Origin: JABDAD01 sp964409695 | Lineage (GTDB): Bacteria > Pseudomonadota > Alphaproteobacteria > Rickettsiales > Rickettsiaceae | NCBI GenBank assembly: GCA_964409695.1 | Contig: CAYPDX010000046.1 | Span: 1 to 10,753, forward strand | Direction: 5' to 3' | Length of the DNA stretch: 10,753 bases | Part shown: positions 7,176 through 10,753 of the stretch, piece after piece | Numbering within the stretch: position 1 is the first letter of the stretch | How the letters are laid out: each line of letters starts with the position of its first letter | Position numbers and translations under genes: made by a program | The notes under the pieces: generated by a model | Databases searched by the model: none | What the model was told of the DNA's origin: nothing | The model's input: the letters and a program-made list of their open reading frames with translations, nothing else

Positions 7176-8441
7176 TCAGCTTCTCCCTTGATAGGATTTT
7201 CCTTCTAGCGCTGCAGAAACTGCATTTAATCTTGTTGTAGTTTCTTTTGTAAATCCTAAAGTTGCTGCAGCAGCTTTATTCTCAGCCCTACTAGCCTCTT
7301 TACAAAAAGCAGTTACATATTTTGTTTGTTTTTCTTTTACATATTCCCTCATCTGATCTGCTGTTTGTTTTACAAGTTCTCTCTCAGCTACATTCACTAG
7401 CTTGTGCGGGCTGTTTGGATCAACTAGATTTTGTTCCATCACAAATATAGTCTTGTTAACTTCTTGAGCGAAGCTCATCATATTCTCTGTTGCTTCAGCT
7501 ATATTCCCTGCGCTAGCCTTTATTGCTTTCGCTTTTGCTTCTAAGTCCGTTGTTTGCAAAGCCTTATCTAAAGAAGCCGCAACTCTAGCCTTTAATTCAG
7601 GATTTCTATCTAATGACTCTGACGCTACAATGAGCATGCCTTCTGCGACCTTACTCTTCATTTCACTAGGAGTCATTTTGCTTATTTGGTGTGTTAGCTG
7701 AACTTTACTTGCAATAAATTCAGCTGTGCCTTCTAGTGCTAGAGCTTTATCTCTTAAATTTAGCCCAGCTATTGATGGATTACAAGCTTCTGCAATCCCA
7801 ATTGCTTTATCTCCAACAAGGTGCCTATATTCCTTGTCATGTAACAATTTTGAGCTAAATTCTTTGCCTTTTTCTACTAAAGATTTATCTTTATTCGATA
7901 GTAATTTAAATGCAATTCCTGCAATAGCCATTGTTTGCATAGACATCCCAAAATGCATAAAAAACAAAGTAGCAAGAGCCATCATCATCATCTTCATTTG
8001 CTTGCTCATTTCTTCTTTTTCTTTGTCGCTTATTTCTTTTTGTTTAGCGAGCTCCATTCCTTTTTCTAGTATTGTGCCCGTTTTATCTGTTATTTTTTCA
8101 AGTTCTGGTACAAATGCGGCGCCATTTTCTTCTAGATTCTCTTTAGTGCTTGTGGCCATTTCAGAAATTTTTGTGGCTATATTGGACTCCCATTCACTCG
8201 CATATTCTTTGGCAGATTCTGAGCCATCTTTAGCAATGGCTTGTATCCTTGCGCTCGTCGCTTCTCGCAATTTTTGGACACTTTCACAAAACTGGCTTGT
8301 TGTTGCAGCTGCAAGTGCTGTGGAGCCTACAGCTGATTCAAGTAGATGTTCTCCTGCTAAATCGATGGAGGCTGAAGCCATCCCGAGTTCTGCAGCTGTT
8401 TGCTCAGTAGCAATGATATTTCCTTTTTTGCGTTTTGACAT
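7176..8441 (-). CDS. Hypothetical helical Met/Ala-rich protein, possible secreted or host-directed protein
   Basis: I do not recognise this 421-residue protein. It has no N-terminal signal peptide; it starts with a basic patch (MSKRKKG). Residues 10-140 and 185-420 look almost wholly alpha-helical, rich in Ala, Glu, Lys and Ser, with coiled-coil character (for example 112-150). Between them lies one hydrophobic, Met-rich segment (about 149-181, including four consecutive Met at 151-154, then ALATLFF, then MSMQTMAIAGIAF) that could span or insert into a membrane. The C-terminus is polar and basic. A clear SD, GGAGAA on the - strand (8452-8447), lies 5 nt before the ATG. It follows tsaD by 76 bp in the same direction. 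The absence of a known domain, the helical make-up and a single internal hydrophobic hairpin or helix resemble secreted effectors of intracellular bacteria, but that is inference only. Confidence 0.78.
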   Translation of the reverse strand: MSKRKKGNIIATEQTAAELGMASASIDLAGEHLLESAVGSTALAAATTSQFCESVQKLREATSARIQAIAKDGSESAKEYASEWESNIATKISEMATSTKENLEENGAAFVPELEKITDKTGTILEKGMELAKQKEISDKEKEEMSKQMKMMMMALATLFFMHFGMSMQTMAIAGIAFKLLSNKDKSLVEKGKEFSSKLLHDKEYRHLVGDKAIGIAEACNPSIAGLNLRDKALALEGTAEFIASKVQLTHQISKMTPSEMKSKVAEGMLIVASESLDRNPELKARVAASLDKALQTTDLEAKAKAIKASAGNIAEATENMMSFAQEVNKTIFVMEQNLVDPNSPHKLVNVAERELVKQTADQMREYVKEKQTKYVTAFCKEASRAENKAAAATLGFTKETTTRLNAVSAALEGKSYQGRS

Positions 8442-8477
8442 AATAATTCTCCATTTATGATTAGCAAAATTACTATG

Positions 8478-8506
8478 AATATGGATCGTGAAAAATTTAT
8501 ATGCAA
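8478..8506 (-). promoter_or_regulatory. Weak candidate promoter of the 421-residue gene
   Basis: On the - strand TTGCAT (8506-8501) is followed after 17 nt by CATATT (8483-8478). The matches are 3 of 6 and 4 of 6, so this is weak. It lies within the 76-bp tsaD-hypothetical spacer, about 37 bp upstream of the start codon. Read-through from ompH-tsaD is an equal possibility. Confidence 0.22.
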
Positions 8507-8517
8507 GTTATTCGTAA

Positions 8518-9534
8518 CTAAAGAGACCATCTTGCTTTTGGGCAAAAATCTAAATGGGTGAGTTGATTTGTTAAAAATCTTTCCATGCCGGCCCATGCTA
8601 TCATGGCTGCATTGTCAGTACACAGGTTTATTGGTGGGGATAATAGTTCATAACCGCGGCTAGCTGAAGAGTCTCGTAGTGTCGTAATTAAGTATTGGTT
8701 TGCGGCAACACCGCCAGAGATAACAATAGTTTTCTCCTTTGCTAGTTTTTCATATAATTTTATGGCCTCTGATAATTTATGTTTTAAGATTTCTCCTATT
8801 GTATATTGAAAAGAAGCGCAGATATCATTGATTATTTGTTGATCTAAAAGCTTTACATCCTTTATAAGAGAAGTTCTCACTGCAGTTTTTAACCCTGAAA
8901 AAGACATGTCGCACCCAGGTCTGTCGCACATTGATTTTGGAAATTTAAATCTTCTATGATCGCCATTTTTTGCAAATTCTTCTACTAAAGGACCCCCTGG
9001 GTAATCAAACCCCAGCATTTTTGCCACTTTATCAAAAGCTTCCCCGACGGCATCATCAAGCGTTTGACCAAGTAAAACATATTTTCCGAGTCCAAGAATT
9101 GCTAGAAACTGGCAATGTCCACCAGAAACTAATAGAAGTAAATATGGATATTCAGTGCCATCAACAAGTCTTGAGGTGAGGGCATGGCCTTCAAGGTGAT
9201 TAATTGCTATATATGGTTTTTTTGTAACTGAGGCAATGGCCTTGCCATACATTGTACCAACTATCACTCCTCCAATAAGGCCTGGACCGCCAGTTGCAGC
9301 TATACAAGAAATTTCATCTAAGCTGAGCTTCGCTTCTAAAAGAGCTTGTCTAATTGCAAAGTCTAAGTAATTCATATGAGCCCTTGATGCAATCTCTGGA
9401 ACAACCCCTTTGTATGGAAGATGTTCTTTTGTCTGCGAAAGGACTATATTTGATAGGATTTCTCTATCTGACGAGACTATTGATGCTGCAGTGTCATCAC
9501 AACTTGATTCAATCCCTAGGGCGAAATATTTCAT
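8518..9534 (-). CDS. tsaD: tRNA N6-adenosine threonylcarbamoyltransferase TsaD
   Basis: TsaD (formerly Gcp/YgjD) transfers the threonylcarbamoyl group to A37 of ANN-decoding tRNAs, with TsaB and TsaE, giving t6A. From the chosen ATG the protein has 338 residues, the normal length. Visible motifs are GIESSCDDT (7-15), EIASRAH (47-53), TGGPGLIGG (81-89), the metal site INHLEGH with H113 and H117, SGGH (137-140), LGQTLDDAVGEAFDK (155-169), SFSGLKT (211-217), SGGVAAN (273-279) and CTDNAAMIAWAG (305-316), where D307 is the third metal ligand. A TTG three codons upstream (9543) would add MEL, but the ATG at 9534 aligns better with the family start (MKYFALGIESS). It begins 9 nt after the ompH stop, so the two genes are very likely co-transcribed. 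Confidence 0.97.
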   Translation of the reverse strand: MKYFALGIESSCDDTAASIVSSDREILSNIVLSQTKEHLPYKGVVPEIASRAHMNYLDFAIRQALLEAKLSLDEISCIAATGGPGLIGGVIVGTMYGKAIASVTKKPYIAINHLEGHALTSRLVDGTEYPYLLLLVSGGHCQFLAILGLGKYVLLGQTLDDAVGEAFDKVAKMLGFDYPGGPLVEEFAKNGDHRRFKFPKSMCDRPGCDMSFSGLKTAVRTSLIKDVKLLDQQIINDICASFQYTIGEILKHKLSEAIKLYEKLAKEKTIVISGGVAANQYLITTLRDSSASRGYELLSPPINLCTDNAAMIAWAGMERFLTNQLTHLDFCPKARWSL

Positions 9535-9543
9535 AAGTTCCAA

Positions 9544-10077
9544 TCAATACTTCAAATCAATAGTAAGTAATTTTTTATTTAGCCTAGATAGTACTTCTTC
9601 TGTGATATTAAGTTTATTATCGGCGTACAATACTTGATTACTAGGTAGGATAAGATAATATTTATTCTCAAGAGCTATATCAGAAATAATTTTCATAGCT
9701 ACTTCGTTAACTTCGCTCATAGCTTTAGCATGTGCTTGCTCTAAACTTATTTTCTTATTATGGATATTCTTTTGAGCATCTGAAACTTTCTTGTTAAATG
9801 TAATTAATTCTTTATCAAATATTTCTTGAGAAATACGAGATTTTTTCTCTATAAGTGATGCTTCGATTTTTTTTAGTTCCTGTTCTTGTGAGGAAAATTC
9901 ATTTTGAAGATCTTGATTTATTTTATCAACATTTGATCTTATCGCGCTTACTGCTGTAGATTTGTCTAATATTTCCTGAACGTCTACAATTGCTATGGTT
10001 ATCTCATTTCCTTTGGCTTGAGCTTTTACTGATATGGTGATTGAAATCAATAATATAAAAAGAATTCGTATTAACAT
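9544..10077 (-). CDS. skp: OmpH/Skp-family periplasmic chaperone
   Basis: This 177-residue protein has a signal peptide (basic MLIR, hydrophobic core about 3-17, AQA cleavage motif at 19-21) and then the Skp/OmpH pattern: a first strand with IAIVDVQEIL (28-37), a long charged coiled coil (about 45-125, Lys/Glu/Gln-rich), and a C-terminal return to the beta body (KYYLILPSNQVLYAD, about 138-152). Skp forms a jellyfish-like trimer that holds unfolded outer-membrane proteins in the periplasm on the way to BamA. Family identity is clear from architecture; sequence identity in this family is always low. In many proteobacteria this gene lies between bamA and lpxD; here it stands before tsaD instead. 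No SD is visible before the ATG. It diverges from rpiB across 75 bp. Confidence 0.88.
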   Translation of the reverse strand: MLIRILFILLISITISVKAQAKGNEITIAIVDVQEILDKSTAVSAIRSNVDKINQDLQNEFSSQEQELKKIEASLIEKKSRISQEIFDKELITFNKKVSDAQKNIHNKKISLEQAHAKAMSEVNEVAMKIISDIALENKYYLILPSNQVLYADNKLNITEEVLSRLNKKLLTIDLKY

Positions 10078-10098
10078 TGCGATTATTTACAAATTTTG

Positions 10099-10126
10099 TT
10101 GAATGCATCCTAACAAGCGATATAAT
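10099..10126 (+). promoter_or_regulatory. Candidate sigma-70 promoter of rpiB
   Basis: TTGAAT (10099-10104, 4 of 6 to TTGACA) is followed after 16 nt by a perfect TATAAT (10121-10126). Initiation near 10133 would give a 20-nt leader to the rpiB ATG. The 16-nt spacing is the same as in the candidate promoters at 2250 and 5787. Confidence 0.45.
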
Positions 10127-10152
10127 TTAATTCAAGAAATATAATTTGCAAT

Positions 10153-10578
10153 ATGATAATATCTATAGGATCTGATCACGCCGGCTATGAGCTTAAAAAT
10201 AGTTTGGTGCAATATTTACAGACTACAAAAAATATCGTTAGGGATGTAGGGACTTATTCTGCTGATTCATGTGATTATCCGGATTTTTCTAGGAAAGTGT
10301 GCGAGCAAATTTTAGATAATAGTGCTGAGGTTGGTGTTTTAATTTGTGGAACTGGTATTGGTATGTCGATATCTGCAAATCGAAACGCTGGTATTAGAGC
10401 GGCGCTTTGTACAAATGAGTTAATGGTACAAAAATCCAGGCTTCATAATGATGCGAATATTTTGGTGCTAGGAGCCAAAAATACAGACGTAAAGACAGCG
10501 ATCAAATTTCTTCAAATTTTTATCAATGAGAAGTTTGAAGGCGGAAGGCACGCTGGTCGTTTGAATAAGATAAGCTAG
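10153..10578 (+). CDS. rpiB: Ribose-5-phosphate isomerase B (RpiB/LacA-LacB family)
   Basis: This 141-residue protein matches RpiB in length and motifs: GSDHAGYELK (6-15) with the phosphate/ring-opening residues D8 and H9, YPDF (42-45), CGTGIGMSISANR (65-77) with the catalytic Cys65, NAGIRAAL (78-85), and RLHNDANILVLG (96-107) with H98. A basic C-terminal GGRHAGRL (130-137) contributes phosphate contacts to the partner subunit. The presence of Cys65 and the CGTGIG loop favours RpiB over the LacAB isomerases, but the family also contains allose- and galactose-phosphate isomerases. It interconverts ribose-5-phosphate and ribulose-5-phosphate in the cytosol as a dimer. No SD is visible; a plausible promoter lies upstream. 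A large palindromic element starts 4 bp after the TAG stop and may end its transcript. Confidence 0.96.
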   Translation: MIISIGSDHAGYELKNSLVQYLQTTKNIVRDVGTYSADSCDYPDFSRKVCEQILDNSAEVGVLICGTGIGMSISANRNAGIRAALCTNELMVQKSRLHNDANILVLGAKNTDVKTAIKFLQIFINEKFEGGRHAGRLNKIS

Positions 10579-10581
10579 TAG

Positions 10582-10700
10582 CATTTCCCAGATTAAATTA
10601 TCCAAATGGTTTTCGCAGGACTCAGCTTTGCGCTCGTATTAAGTATACGCATGCGCAGCTTTGCCTTAAAAACCAATTGTCTAATTTAACCTGGGAAATG
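10582..10700. repeat. 119-bp palindromic element (RPE/MITE-like)
   Basis: The two ends are inverted repeats. The left arm 10582-10613 pairs with the right arm 10700-10669 at 28 of 32 positions (mismatches at 10592, 10601, 10602 and 10606), beginning CATTTCCCAG and ending CTGGGAAATG. The centre holds a second dyad (GCGC 10630-10633 / GCGC 10653-10656 and CGTAT 10635-10639 / ATACG 10645-10649) and a 9-bp direct repeat CAGCTTTGC (10623-10631 and 10656-10664). The middle is clearly more GC-rich than its surroundings. One unpaired G on each side is flanked by TA (10579-10580 and 10702-10703), compatible with a TA target duplication, though weak in AT-rich DNA. Size and full-length palindromy resemble Rickettsia palindromic elements; no transposase is present. 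It could also act as a bidirectional terminator for rpiB. Confidence 0.82.
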
Positions 10701-10721
10701 GTATAAGAGTATGTTGACAAA

Positions 10722-10737
10722 GTGATATAATCATCAC
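10722..10737 (+). promoter_or_regulatory. TATAAT box inside a GTGAT/ATCAC dyad
   Basis: A perfect TATAAT (10726-10731) lies within GTGAT (10722-10726) N6 ATCAC (10733-10737), just beyond the palindromic element and before the window edge. It could be the -10 and operator of a gene starting outside the window. No -35 is found at the proper distance; the TTGACA at 10714-10719 is only 6 nt away. Confidence 0.25.
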
Positions 10738-10753
10738 GTTGCTATTCTTTGTA

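Noticed and set aside
7726..8460. A 244-residue open frame on the + strand opposite the 421-residue gene
   Set aside because: It lies fully antisense to a gene with a good SD, its composition is the Ser/Ile/Leu-rich pattern expected from reading an Ala/Glu/Lys-rich gene backwards, and it shows no motif.
8357..8596. A 79-residue - strand frame bridging the tsaD end and the next gene's start
   Set aside because: It overlaps both real genes in another frame and has no RBS or family signature.
9535..9543. TTG start for tsaD adding three residues
   Set aside because: The ATG at 9534 fits the conserved N-terminus of TsaD; a TTG directly abutting the ompH stop has no better RBS.
10714..10731. TTGACA and TATAAT as a promoter pair
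   Set aside because: Both hexamers are perfect, but the spacer is only 6 nt, which is incompatible with a sigma-70 promoter. I kept only the TATAAT/dyad as a low-confidence site.

Overview
The window looks like chromosomal DNA from an obligately intracellular alphaproteobacterium of the order Rickettsiales. Three things suggest this. The DNA is strongly AT-rich. The 3' end of a 16S rRNA gene is followed by about 380 non-coding bases with no tRNA-Ile/Ala, 23S or 5S gene, as expected for the split rRNA genes known in Rickettsiales. The housekeeping set (gamma carbonic anhydrase, recO, tsaD, ompH, rpiB) is loosely arranged with long spacers. TGA is used as a stop (recO, ompH), so the standard bacterial code applies. 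The order-level placement is an inference; no genus can be fixed from this sequence.

Layout: 1-55 is the 16S rRNA 3' end, followed by a trailer with two clear stem-loops (59-101 and 131-175). On the + strand come a CorA-type Mg/Co transporter (437-1402), a YgjP-like HExxH metalloprotein (1504-2223), and a two-gene glycosyltransferase operon: a GT90/CAP10 enzyme (2302-3537) and, 8 nt downstream, a membrane-anchored GT92-like enzyme (3546-4760). On the - strand are an unrecognised small polytopic membrane protein (4768-5298), an unrecognised 101-residue acidic protein with its own good promoter (5459-5764), and a gamma carbonic anhydrase-like hexapeptide protein (5830-6351). The last is divergent from recO (6413-7132, +). 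A - strand group follows, in transcription order ompH/skp (10077-9544), tsaD (9534-8518) and an unrecognised 421-residue helical, Met/Ala-rich protein (8441-7176). rpiB (10153-10578, +) is divergent from ompH. The window closes with a 119-bp imperfect palindrome (10582-10700) that resembles a Rickettsia palindromic element or a MITE.

Functionally, recO, tsaD, ompH, rpiB and the 16S gene are core maintenance functions: recombination repair, tRNA t6A modification, outer-membrane protein chaperoning and sugar-phosphate isomerisation. The GT90/GT92 pair is the accessory, surface-related part and probably decorates a cell-envelope glycan. The 421-residue protein and the two small orphan proteins are the least explained genes. 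The most structured non-coding signal is the palindrome at the right end. I see no CRISPR array, phage module, toxin-antitoxin pair or transposase gene. I do not see convincing evidence of a new multi-gene system; the best leads are the palindromic element, the 421-residue protein and the glycosyltransferase pair.
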